From: Nyssa sinensis
Taxonomy: Eukaryota; Streptophyta; Magnoliopsida; Cornales; Nyssaceae
Reading direction: 5' to 3'
Assembly: GCA_008638375.1 (NCBI GenBank)
Contig: CM018048.1
Location: 6,903,089 to 6,967,088, forward strand
DNA: 64,000 bases
The notes below the pieces were generated by a model. It was not told where the DNA came from, ran no database searches, and was given only the letters and a program-made list of their open reading frames with translations. The position numbers were made by a program, and so were the translations under genes. Below are positions 13,097 through 23,900 of this stretch, one piece after another. Each line of letters opens with the position of its first letter. Within the stretch, counting starts at the first letter, position 1.

Positions 13097-13636
13097 AGTT
13101 TTTGACCCCATGCAAGTGTTTTTAAATCTTATAAACCTAACTCATGCCCTTTTAAACTTATTGCCCAAACCCATTCAATTTTTAAAATCACATCTTAAAG
13201 ATGCGCCAATTTTTTAATAGAATAGCCCTTAATACTTACACACAATCAAGTTGGTTAACTAAGGGCTATTCACATAAAAAAAGTGCATATTGAAGATGCG
13301 ACTTTGAAACAAAATTTTCAATAGAATCGTATCTCGAATATACAAGTTTAAAATCGCATTTTCAAGATGCTTTTTTTTATGTGAATAACCCTTAATACTT
13401 ACACATAATCAAGTTGATTCAAGTTCGGTTGATTAAGGGCTATTCATATAAAACTTGCATTTTGAATGTGCGATTTTAATTCGTATCTTTAAGATGCTAT
13501 TCTTTTAGAATTTTGGCTTCAACACTGCATCTTCAAGATGTAATTTTAAACATTGCATGTGTCCAAAAAATAGGTTTAAAACTGCTTGGGTCAAGTAGAA
13601 AAGTTTTAAAAATTCGTGCATGGGGTCAAAAACTCA
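13097..13636. mobile_element. Fold-back element / MITE cluster
   Basis: Outer arms 13097-13180 and 13550-13636 are inverted copies of each other (TTTTTGACCCCATGCA and its complement, continuing imperfectly). Within them lie smaller inverted units built on AAGGGCTATTCACATAAAA, with ends near 13261 and 13393, plus a further half unit at 13434. The spacer beginning ATACTTACACA occurs twice (13232 and 13397). The whole can fold into a long hairpin. Non-coding. Confidence 0.55.
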
Positions 13637-15093
13637 AAATCACCTCCCTTACCCCATCATTCGTCCAGGAGACTCAAGGTCTATTACAAGAATCAACTCA
13701 CCCTCCCCCTACATTCCTTCAACTAAACAAGATGGAAGACACATCCTCCTAGCCAACTCTTTATTGGCCTATCAAGCAATGTCGGAATTAGAGTATCAGT
13801 CACTTAGAATTGTACCTACTCTTGGTCCATCTTGATTTCTATTTGCATATCTCAATCCATCTTGTCCCTAAGGTTTTTGGAAGGTGTAGATCACGATTTG
13901 ATGCCAAATTTCTAATTTACGATCGGTTTGTTTTGAGTTATATAAATTTATAGGTTGTATATGAGGGTGCAATATTGTTCTAATGCAGATTTTGAATCGG
14001 TAGTCCGACTACCAACCTATTGTGGCATCTTCAAAGACTCCTTGCTTGAGATTTACATCATTGTTTATGCAAATCGTCTTCAAAGATGCACGAAAACCTA
14101 TTACCACCTCCCTTCTCACCATTTCAGAGCTTCTGTTAGTCGAAAGAAATGATCGATGGTATGCCTTCAACATTGATATTCCTTGGGATTATAAGAGGGG
14201 TAAAAGAGACATTCTATATAATGATATTTATGAAACCAAAATTTGATTTTTTTGTAATAAATTAATCATTAAATGCTTAAGGGTAAAATAGATAATTCAC
14301 CCACTTTGTTCAAGTTGTCGTTCAACAAGCACCGACAGGGGTCCTAAACAAACAAATCAATCTTGCTCAGCCCAGTCCAATCAAATCCATAACTAGGTTA
14401 AGAAAAATAATACTTATATTTTCTTAACAAAAAAGGTGAGACTTGAACCTATGACTTTCTTTGATGAAAAGAACATGTTGGCTAATTGGACTAGGCCAGA
14501 TTGTTAGTAATGCTCATGATATTGATTATATAAGCTTAAGCATGCGCGGCTAATTTAACTAAGATGATGGTTGATTGAAAAAATATAAACCACCCCTCCT
14601 GGAATGGTACTAAATTTAATTCAAATTCTCAATTGATTTTATAATTTTTAATTAAATATTGATAATTAAGTTAAAATGGCAAGATTAGTCTCAGGTGGGT
14701 GTAATAACTATAGCCTAAACATAACTAAACCCGTGACAAAAATAGAGAAATTATTCATCGGTCATGGTGTAATATATTAGGCTCAATAAATACTTAACAA
14801 ATTAATAAATTTGTCATAAAACTTACATATTTTATTAATTTGCTATATATTTATGGATCTGACTGCAATGCATCTAAGGATTAGGATTTTATCCATTACA
14901 CTTTTCTTATAATTTTTTTCAATATGGGCTTAGATACATGCCACATCATGTATTTACTAAAAATTACTTCAATAATAGGTGATGTGTCATTCATCTAGAC
15001 TACGTTGAGAGAAATGAAATAAAAGAGTAATGGAGGAGGGGAACCAACTCCTTCACCCGAGATTAATAAATACTGACTTGATAAAATAACAAT
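13637..15093. other. Intergenic, no recognisable feature
   Basis: Short open frames here (for example 13955-14246 in two frames) overlap each other and show no protein-family signature. At 14437-14460 there is a B-box-like GGTTCAAGTCTCACC on the minus strand, but no partner A box or element boundary could be defined. Confidence 0.5.
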
Positions 15094-15563
15094 GAGTAAA
15101 TTACATTGACTTTTTCTAAGATTTATTAATAATTATATTAATTTTCATTACTTTATCTGACAATATACAAATATCTTATCCTGGTCAATTTTTTTCAAAA
15201 TGACAAAACTACCCCTTTTCATTATTTTTTAATTTTTAAAAATTTGACCCTTTTTTTCATTTTTCTAATTAAATATTGATAAAAATCCTAAATTTACTTT
15301 TATATAAAACAAAATTAAGTTATTTACCTTAATTTTGTTTTTAAATAATTTTATAGAAGGTTATAAATAATTGGTTAAAATTGAAAAAATAAATAAATAA
15401 ATAAATAAAATTGACAGTTTCATCATTTTGAGTAAAAAAAATTAACCGAAAATAAGTATTTATATATTATCAAGTAAAATAAAAAAATTAGTATAATTTT
15501 AAAAAAATTCAAAAAAAAAAATATAATTAACATAAATCTCATAAATATTCGTGTACTTTATCC
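15094..15563 (-). mobile_element. AT-rich MITE, copy 1
   Basis: Begins GAGTAAATTACATTGAC and ends in the degenerate inverted counterpart GTGTACTTTATCC. Its reverse complement runs in parallel with 32823-33312 over almost the full length: an ATTTATTTATTT run, AAGGTAAATAACTTA, TTTTATCAATATTTA and TAGTTTTGTCATTTTGAA blocks in the same order. Two dispersed copies with matching ends indicate a mobile element; no superfamily is assigned. Confidence 0.6.
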
Positions 15564-15604
15564 AATAACAATTGTAAAATTAAAGTGTGCATGCTTACGT
15601 GTAT

Positions 15605-15645
<41 letters not shown>

Positions 15646-16194
15646 CTTATGTACAAAAGAGAGAAAAAAAAAAAAGAAGCAAAAGAAAAAAGGGGTACCG
15701 CACCACTGACGCGGATGCATGCATTGTCCAGCTCATTAATCCACCAGAATCTTTCCATGCTTTTTTATTGAAAGCTGTAACGAGTGTCCTATTGCATCTA
15801 AAAAAGTCTTTTCCTCCTTTGTCGGTTTGTTTTTCATTTTGCCTTCCTTCGCTTGGTTATTTTCGTCTGTCACACTTTCTTTTTTTCTTTTAACACTGTA
15901 TTGTATAATTAATTAGTATTTTATAATAATTTATAATTTTGAATTTTGTAAAAATTTAATAATTTAACAATTATTAATAAACACAAAAGTAAAATTTAGC
16001 CTAAAATTAAAAAAAAAAAAAAACTATACATTATTTTTCATTAAAAAAAATCATTAGTTATAACCAAAATAGTTCGAATTGACTCTTTGTATGTCTTGTC
16101 ATGCGATATGTTTTTTTCACAAATTTTTATTCTATATTTAGATCAAATTTAACAATAATTTTTGAGTGAACAATACTTAAATGAGAAATGAATA
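15564..16194. other. AT-rich intergenic with (TA)n
   Basis: Contains an alternating TA run at about 15609-15640 and a purine-rich stretch after it. Overlapping frames on both strands near 15560-15890 are products of low complexity. Nothing else was recognised. Confidence 0.5.
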
Positions 16195-16450
16195 TGTTAA
16201 ATTTAGTGGAATAACATAAAAAAGACAAGAAATAGAGAAGAAAGAGAGAAGAGAGAGAAGGAAAAATTCAAAGAATTACATTGTATTAAACTGAATTAAT
16301 ATTGAAACTAAACAAGAGAGTTTCTTATATCAGAGAGTTATAAGGTTGTATATGAAAAATATTAATAAAGAAAACAAATGTCATGAGGTTGTACATGGAA
16401 AGTGTTAATAAAGGAAATAAACTATGAAACCTTAATCCTACTAGAATTCA
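16195..16450 (-). repeat. LTR (3' LTR in element orientation)
   Basis: About 256 bp. Aligns over its length with 19338-19542 but has an extra internal duplication of roughly 46 bp (the GGTTGTAYATGRAAA block occurs twice), which explains the length difference. Confidence 0.75.
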
Positions 16451-17099
16451 AACCCCCTTCAAACTCATGGTGGGAGGTAGACCAACTTAAGTTTATAAAC
16501 AAAAATCTCTGAAAGTGAACAGTTGACTTGTTGGCGTTGTAGTTGAAATGTAGATGTTACCCAAGTTGACATGGTTGTGAATGTGGAATCTCAATAGAGT
16601 TCATGACGACGCATGGAAGTGCGGAGTTGGAACTGAAGGCGGCGCATGAAAGTGCAAATGATGGTGTGCATAACTGATTCTGTTGGCAACAGACGTTGAG
16701 TGATGGTGAAGAGCAGTGACATGGTGATGACTGAGTCGGATGGTTGATCGAATGTTGAAGATGCGGAAGCAAAGAAAAGATGTGAGAGCTTCTCTGTGAC
16801 TTTGGTAGTTCACTTGTTAGGTGAATGTTACAATAATGGATGGTTATGGTGAACAATGGCTTATTGTGATTTTGGTGGTGACGACCAATCTGGTGGTGGG
16901 CTATATTGAAAGAGTCAATGGTGATGACTAGGCTTGATAGAGATTTTGTGATGATGAACAAAGACTTTGTACCGTTGATTGACAGATGTGACGGAGGTAC
17001 AGGGCTGAGATAGGTTGTTGCGGGTGTGTGATGGTGAGAGTGGAGAAGATGACAGCATGGCTGAAGGACTTTACACTATGATGATAAGATTCTGGTGGT

Positions 17100-17310
17100 G
17101 CAACAGTGAGTGAGTGAATGAGTGTGTTGCAATCTGATGACCTTCGGTCTATGACTGAACAACAGTGAGTGAGTGAGACCTTCAGTCTGTGACTGAACAA
17201 CAATGAGTGAGTGAGACCTTCGGTTTGTGACTGAACAACAGTGAGTGAGTGAGTGAGTGAGACCTTCGGTTTGTAAGCTAAACAACAGTGAATGAGTGAG
17301 TGATGTTAGA
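17100..17310 (+). repeat. Tandem repeat, about 44 bp unit, inside the LTR element
   Basis: Four imperfect copies of a unit containing GAGTGAGACCTTCGGT and GACTGAACAACA. Copy lengths differ because of GAGT slippage. On the element's own sense strand they give a repeated HSL..CCSV-like peptide, probably without meaning. Confidence 0.8.
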
Positions 17311-17910
17311 TGAAAATAGATGAATGATTGGTGATGGAGGTGATGAAGATGTTGTGGACAGTGGGTTTTCTTTGACAATGGTTGAATCTGCAAAGGATGA
17401 TGAATCTGAGGATAAACCCTGGCTATGATCAGGGATGTTTGCGAGAGGCCAGCGATCTGAATAGAGGCGTTGATGGGTGTAACAGATGGTAAGACTATTC
17501 TGACGAGGATGAACAGTGGTCTTTTAGAGTTGCTTGTGGCTTCTTGACGATCTATGACTTTGGGGGAGTCTGAAAGGAAGGCCCTGTTTAGTCCAGTGAT
17601 GGCGTGCTACGATGATTTTGGTTGTGATGGATAGAGAGGATGAGTCCAAATCTTCTCATGCACGTAATAGAGAAGGTAGTTCTTTGTTTCAATAACAAAG
17701 ATTAGATTTGTACAATCTCCAACTTTGGCAAATCTCTAAAAAATGAAGCCGACTACTGAGGATGGAAACCCCGACAATGATGTAATCTGCATTGGTGCGA
17801 ACAGTGGAGAACAGTGTTAATGACGACGCTGAAACAATGGCGATACTAAAAATGTGCAGTCATAGTGGGCTACCCCTCATTTAGGTCACAGATAGGCCAG
17901 CTTGGTATGA

Positions 17911-18395
<485 letters not shown>

Positions 18396-18485
18396 AGAAC
18401 CAGGATGCGTTGTAGGTGAACACATACACGTTTTCTTCGGAAGAGAGAGGATTGTTGTTCGGTTTACAGACCACCTGATCTCGTC

Positions 18486-18905
18486 GAGAGACAGCCATCG
18501 AACGCTGTGGAGACCTCAATCCATCAATCGAAAACTTTACGGACGGCGCGAGAGGCAACATTCCATGGAGGTTCACACGGGTCGGAGAAGCAGATCTGTG
18601 GAAGAAATTGGCGGACGACGAGGAACAGGGGGGTGGTTGGGCTGAGGAGGATCGAGTTGGGGATGGGGATGATGTTGAAGCAGTGCTTGTGGCTGAGCTT
18701 GTGAATGAGATGGAGGTTGGGATTGAGGAAGGGAATAAAGCTAGGAGTGAACAATAGAATGAGGGTGCAGCTGAACTTGTGGCTAAGGAGGTTGCATCTG
18801 AGAATTTGACAGCTGATATTGAGGCATCTGCTGCATGTGTTGTTGGGGATAATGGTAATACACTTGCGGTGATTCATTTCAGAGAGCAACGTAGTGCACT
18901 TAAGG
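18486..18905 (+). pseudogene. Unidentified coding-like segment captured in the element
   Basis: One plus-strand frame stays open from about 18486 to a TAG at about 18753 and continues in frame to about 18905. It reads as acidic, protein-like sequence with WKKLADDEEQGGGWAEEDRV, AVLVAELVNEMEVGIEEG and EVASENLTADIEAS. Codon-like use of GAG/GAT/GTT and lack of low complexity suggest a former exon, but no family was recognised. It has no own start codon. It lies in the same orientation as the HSP70 fragment, so both may come from one chimeric transcript or from two captures. Confidence 0.4.
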
Positions 18906-19153
18906 ATGAGAGGCTGTTGTGATTGAGTGGGATGAGAGGTTGTTGTGATTAAGTGGTGTTGGGTCTGCAACAGATAGCAGCAGTGATTGCTTAGACGAGG
19001 GCCTTTGGTCAGGTACCGGCAAAAGACAAAAGAATGATGATGATGGTCGAAGGTTGACAGACTAATGGAGACGACTCGACGATACAAAGATGTTGATGAT
19101 GCATCTGGCCATAAGCGATGGCTATTTTTTTTTTTTTTGTTGATCAATGACAA
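18524..19153 (-). other. 209-codon open frame on the element's sense strand
   Basis: One of the longest uninterrupted frames in the window after the SUN exon, reading with the retroelement's orientation. The peptide is rich in Ser, His, Leu and Pro with no recognisable domain, signal or catalytic motif. The opposite strand here reads more like real protein (18486-18905), so this is most likely a shadow. It is listed because it is long and in sense with the LTRs. Confidence 0.2.
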
Positions 19154-19323
19154 TACGACGGGGTCGGTGAGTTCAGATTTGGTTGTCTTCTACCGATCGC
19201 ACAAGCCTCTGCGCAACCAGTATGTCCAGATAGCGGGGTGACAAGTTGGGATCCGGAACTCAATAAAGACGGTCTGTTTATGAACAATTTGCAAAAGATG
19301 AACAACGATGAAGAAACAAATTT

Positions 19324-19337
19324 GGGCTTTGATACTA
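19324..19337 (-). other. Primer-binding-site-like sequence
   Basis: Read on the minus strand directly after the LTR end: TAGTATCAAAGCCC. It differs at two positions from TGGTATCAGAGC, the common plant Copia primer site pairing with initiator methionine tRNA. It fixes the 5' LTR as the right-hand one. Confidence 0.7.
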
Positions 19338-19542
19338 TGTTAGATTTGGTGGAATAATATAAAATAGATAAGAAATAGAGAAAAAAGAGAGAAGAAAAAA
19401 TTCAAAAGACTATATTGTATTAGACTGAATTGATATTGAAACTAAACAAAAGAGTTTTTTATATAAGAGAGTTATGAAATTGTACATGAAAAATATTAAT
19501 AAAAGAAATAAATTATAAAATCCTAATTCTACTAGAATTACA
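19338..19542 (-). repeat. LTR (5' LTR in element orientation)
   Basis: About 205 bp, TG...CA, direct repeat of 16195-16450. A TA microsatellite follows outside its right end (19548-19568). Confidence 0.75.
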
Positions 19543-20917
19543 CAATAATATATATATATATATATATGTGAACTATTATACTTCTAACAAAATACATGTA
19601 ATATTTGAATAGAACTTGACCCTATTTGTAACTCTAAATTCTAATATTACTTATATATATTATATATATATATGTATATATTACTTGTTGGATGGCATTT
19701 TGGGAATGTTGATTTGAGAAACCCTAGAGAGTTGCTGTTGGATATAACAGAGACAGACAAATTTCGCGTTTTTCTTATTTACTGTATCAGGAGACATACT
19801 CTACTAACAGTTTTCACCGAAAAGTTTAAAATACTCTGTTTTTTTTTTTTCTGCCGATTTCGAATTCGATAGTTAGAGGGCGAAGAAATACTAAAAAAAA
19901 AAGGGGGAGTTCCAAAAGCTTTTAAATGTAGTGAGAGAGAGATCAGGCATGCCGCGGAGGCAGCGCAGAAGCCGTTACTAGACAAAGAGGAGCATATATA
20001 TATATATATATATAATGATGAATATAAACGGCAAGACAACGCGTACGATCGGCTGAAGCTAAGGCTTTTGGTTGCCATTTTCCGCGATTGCGATTCCCTT
20101 TCGGCTCGTTTGCTCATCTCCACAATTCCAACTACTTGTAGTTGTTTCTATTCACGATCTTAACAAAGGCTATACACATATATATATATACACACACACA
20201 TATACAAGTTCAGGTGATGTGATGTTTCTTTGACATTCAAGATCCTGGTATCCATGTGCTATCTTATTGACTATTTTTCATTCATTTGATTTGTTTCATT
20301 TTTTTTTTCCAACAAATTTGAAATCTTTTAAAAAAGTATAGATGCATCTGTGTCTATCTGTCTTATTTAATTGTTTTTTTTTTTTTTTTTACTAAAAAAT
20401 GGGTTAGATGGAATCTTTGCAATTCAAAATTCAGAAGAATTAAGCTCCAGGCTTTCTTCTTTCGTTCCTCTTCTGCTATGTGACGATATGAATGTATATA
20501 TTCAATTTAGGTTATAGTGTGTGGTAGAAGACAATACCTTTGAGAAAATTAACTATTGAAAATGAGTTATTTTGTTCTGCCTTTAACTTTAATCTATGGT
20601 TAAGAGATTAGATTGAGGCATTTTGACATCGGCTTTGGTGAAAGTGTTTTTTTTTTTTTACATGAAGGGTGCTTATAGCCTTATACTTGACTTGATTGCC
20701 AAGGTGAATTTGTTCATCTTTCTTGAAGAGTACCCTTTACAATCTATTGACTTACATGTGGATTTGACCTTCATTTACAAGCTACCTGTATGTTATGATG
20801 CCAGAATTTTAAGTCTTGGGTTGTGAAAATAAAGGCGGCAATATTTGGTGTAGGTTATTTCTATCTTTCTTCCTCAAGTTTTTCTGGCTGGTTGGCACTG
20901 GATTGGATTGATGTGAG
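19543..20917 (+). promoter_or_regulatory. Upstream region and probable 5' UTR of the SUN gene
   Basis: A relatively GC-rich stretch at 19930-20160 in otherwise AT-rich DNA, with TA runs at 19996-20014, is the most likely promoter and first-exon area of the gene that starts coding at 20918. There is no clear TATA box and no unique start site. Poly-T tracts at 20369-20390 and 20648-20659 resemble intron sequence, so a 5' UTR intron is possible. This is inference from position and composition only. Confidence 0.3.
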
Positions 20918-23900
20918 ATGCAGAGATCACGTAGAGCTCTTCTGCAAAGAAGAACTTTGGAGAAGGCTATTAGTGGAAGGAATCGCCTGTATACAGTTTC
21001 TCTGTCTCTGGTGGTTGTCCTCTGGGGGCTTCTCTTCCTCTTACATTTGTGGATAGGTCGTGGTGATGGTTGCAAAGGTCAGTCTTAATTGAATTCCCAT
21101 TTATGTATTGCATTTAATGTAGAATAGCGGTTAACATGCTCAAAGAACTCAGGAGAACCAGAGCTGTTGTACTCTACATATGCTATGATTAACTAGAGTT
21201 TTTCATTGTATTAGGTAGCTGACCATAAATGTCATATGAACAACTCAACAAGCCAGCCCCAAATAGTTGGGATAAGGCTTAGATGAGAAGAGTTGAGTCT
21301 TAATACATTTTTTGTTTCATTATCTTGTGATTCTGATATGCAGTTGAATGAAAGTTCAGGCAGCGAGAGTTTACTGCTGTTCATATATAATATCATCAAC
21401 TGTGCATTGTGCTTCCTCATTCTTGCTTTTTAATCTTACACATTCGTGACCCATCATCTTGGTGCTTGGTTCAGTCTCATCTCCCAGGCAAGAGTGAGAG
21501 CTTGCCTCAATGCCCACGATTCTACAGAACCTATTTTAGGACACATTTTTTCCCTTTTTTTTTTTTGGGTGGGGGGAAGGGCATGATCAAGGGAACAGCT
21601 GCTTCCAAGAGTTGCTCAAAAACATATGCTTATGCAGATACACAGAAGTATGCATGCTTTTTAGATTATTCATCTTTAATTTAGATGATAAGTGCTTTTA
21701 CAGTTTGTGGAAATTACTGGCTAGTCAGTTTTCATAGTTGGAATTTACTATTTTCTTCCCTTGATCAACAAATAGTGTAAAAGAAGGTTATCTTCTTACT
21801 AGCTAGTCCCTACCGTACGTTTCCTATGAATTTAGATCGATGTGTGCTTTTACATAATCACTCATCTTTAGTCTTAGTTTCCATTTGGCATAAGTCTTCC
21901 TAATTGTTAGAATCTACTTTGTGCATGTGATGGATTTAGATGGATCCAAGCAATTTCCTATTGGTGTAAGAACCTGGGATGAAGATAAGCTGGGACTTAA
22001 TGAAGGATCTCGTTCTGTAGATGAAAATCCTTCAGTTGAAACTGATTCTGAAGATTCTAATGAGAATTTATTCACAAATGGGGATGAAACTAAGGGTTTC
22101 AGTGGTGAAGTACAAGTGAGTGGAGGACATTTAAACTACTTCTCGGTTGTTGAAGAGCGAGCTGAGATGGAGAACTCCAATTTCGGAGGAAAATCTGAAA
22201 AAGACACTCCAAAAACTGACAGATCGTCTTGTGCTGTGCCAATTGGCCTCGATGAATTCAAGAGCAAAGCATTTAATTCTAAAAGTAGATATGTGCCTGG
22301 TCAGTTTGGAAGCACAATACATAGACTGGAACCTGGGGGTGCAGAGTACAATTATGCTTCTGCCTCAAAAGGTGCAAAGGTATTGGCTTATAATAAGGAA
22401 GCAAGAGGTGCCTCTAATATCTTAAGCAGAGACGAGGACAAGTACCTTCGGAATCCATGTTCTGCCGAGGAGAAGTTTGTTGTCATTGAACTTTCAGAAG
22501 AAACCTTAGTGGATACAATTGAAATAGCAAATTTTGAGCATTACTCATCTAATTTGAAGGATTTTGAGCTGCTTGGTAGCTTGGTATATCCAACTGATAC
22601 ATGGGTCAAACTGGGGAGTTTTACTGCTGGAAGTGTGAAGCATGCTCAGAGGTTTGTTCTTCAGGAGCCAAAATGGGTAAGATATCTGAAGTTGATTCTA
22701 CTGAGTCATTATGGTTCAGAGTTCTACTGCACATTGAGTGTTGTGGAGGTGTATGGAATTGATGCTGTTGAGAGGATGCTTGAGGATTTGATATCTGTTC
22801 AGGATAATAACCTGTTTGTGTCTAAGGAACCAAATGCTGAGCATAAACCATTGCCCTCCCAGCCCATGTCCACTGATGGTGATGATCTTCACCCAAGCCT
22901 CGTCCCTGAAGTAGAATCTACCCCTGTTATTGAGAATTCTGATGCGAAACAGTGGAGTTACAAATATTAACTTGCCTGACCCACTTGAAAATTTTCGTCA
23001 TCAACAGGTTGGCAGAATGCCTGGAGACTCTGTCCTTAAGATACTGATGCAAAAAGTTAGATCTCTAGATTTAAATTTATCAGTTTTGGAACAATACCTG
23101 GAGGAATTAAACTCCAGATATGGAAAAATTTTCAAAGAATTTGACAAAGAGATGGGAGATAAAGATGCCCTTCTGAAGAAGATCCAATCAGACATGAGGA
23201 GTATTTTTGACAGCAACGAGGTCTTGGTATGTGATGTTACTTCATTATGATTTTTTTGGCTTTCATTATTTGCAATAGCCTAATCGGAACCCTTGATGCG
23301 TTCTGTGACATTTTATTTCCCTTGCAGACTAAAGAGGTTGGTGATCTTATTGCTTGGAAATCTCTTGTTTCCGTGCAGCTGGATAGTATACTGAGTGACA
23401 ACAGTGTTCTGAGGTTTCTTTCTTTCTTTACTAATATACATTGTAATTGGCATTGCCATATAGTTCGTCTAATGGGGTGTGATGAGCATGCATTGTTAGT
23501 TTATAGATTTAAGTTTTTCCGATTAGAGAATCTCTCTCTCTCCTTTTCCTCTTCTAGAATTTTATCACTGCCCTTAAGATGCCAAGTGGTTAGTAGTGTC
23601 TCTCATGCAAGTAAGTTTGCTCCCCTGTTTGCATCCCTTAAAGTATGCTGCAACTTATGTCTCGATCAATTAGCCCGTAAGGTCCTGCAACAGGCCACTG
23701 TCAGATGGAAGTCCTCTTCCTGGTTAAGAATACAAGGTATGGATTATTCTGAATTTATCTCCACTACAATATGTTGGGGTCTCATCTCCCAGGCAAGAGT
23801 GAGACCTTCCCATCTACTTTAGCTTTTTATCCAACCCTAAGAGGCTGAGGACCAAGCAATATATTTAGGATATCTAGGTTTGATTTGCAACTAGTTGAGA

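Noticed and set aside
15585..15893. 102-codon plus-strand frame and its minus-strand partner.
   Set aside because: The translation is a product of (TA)n and purine runs (IYIYIY, KKREKKK); no protein character.
16557..17393. Overlapping minus-strand frames of 91-134 codons inside the retroelement.
   Set aside because: Ser/His-rich readings of a tandem repeat and of GA/TG-rich DNA in several frames at once; no domain order of gag or pol.
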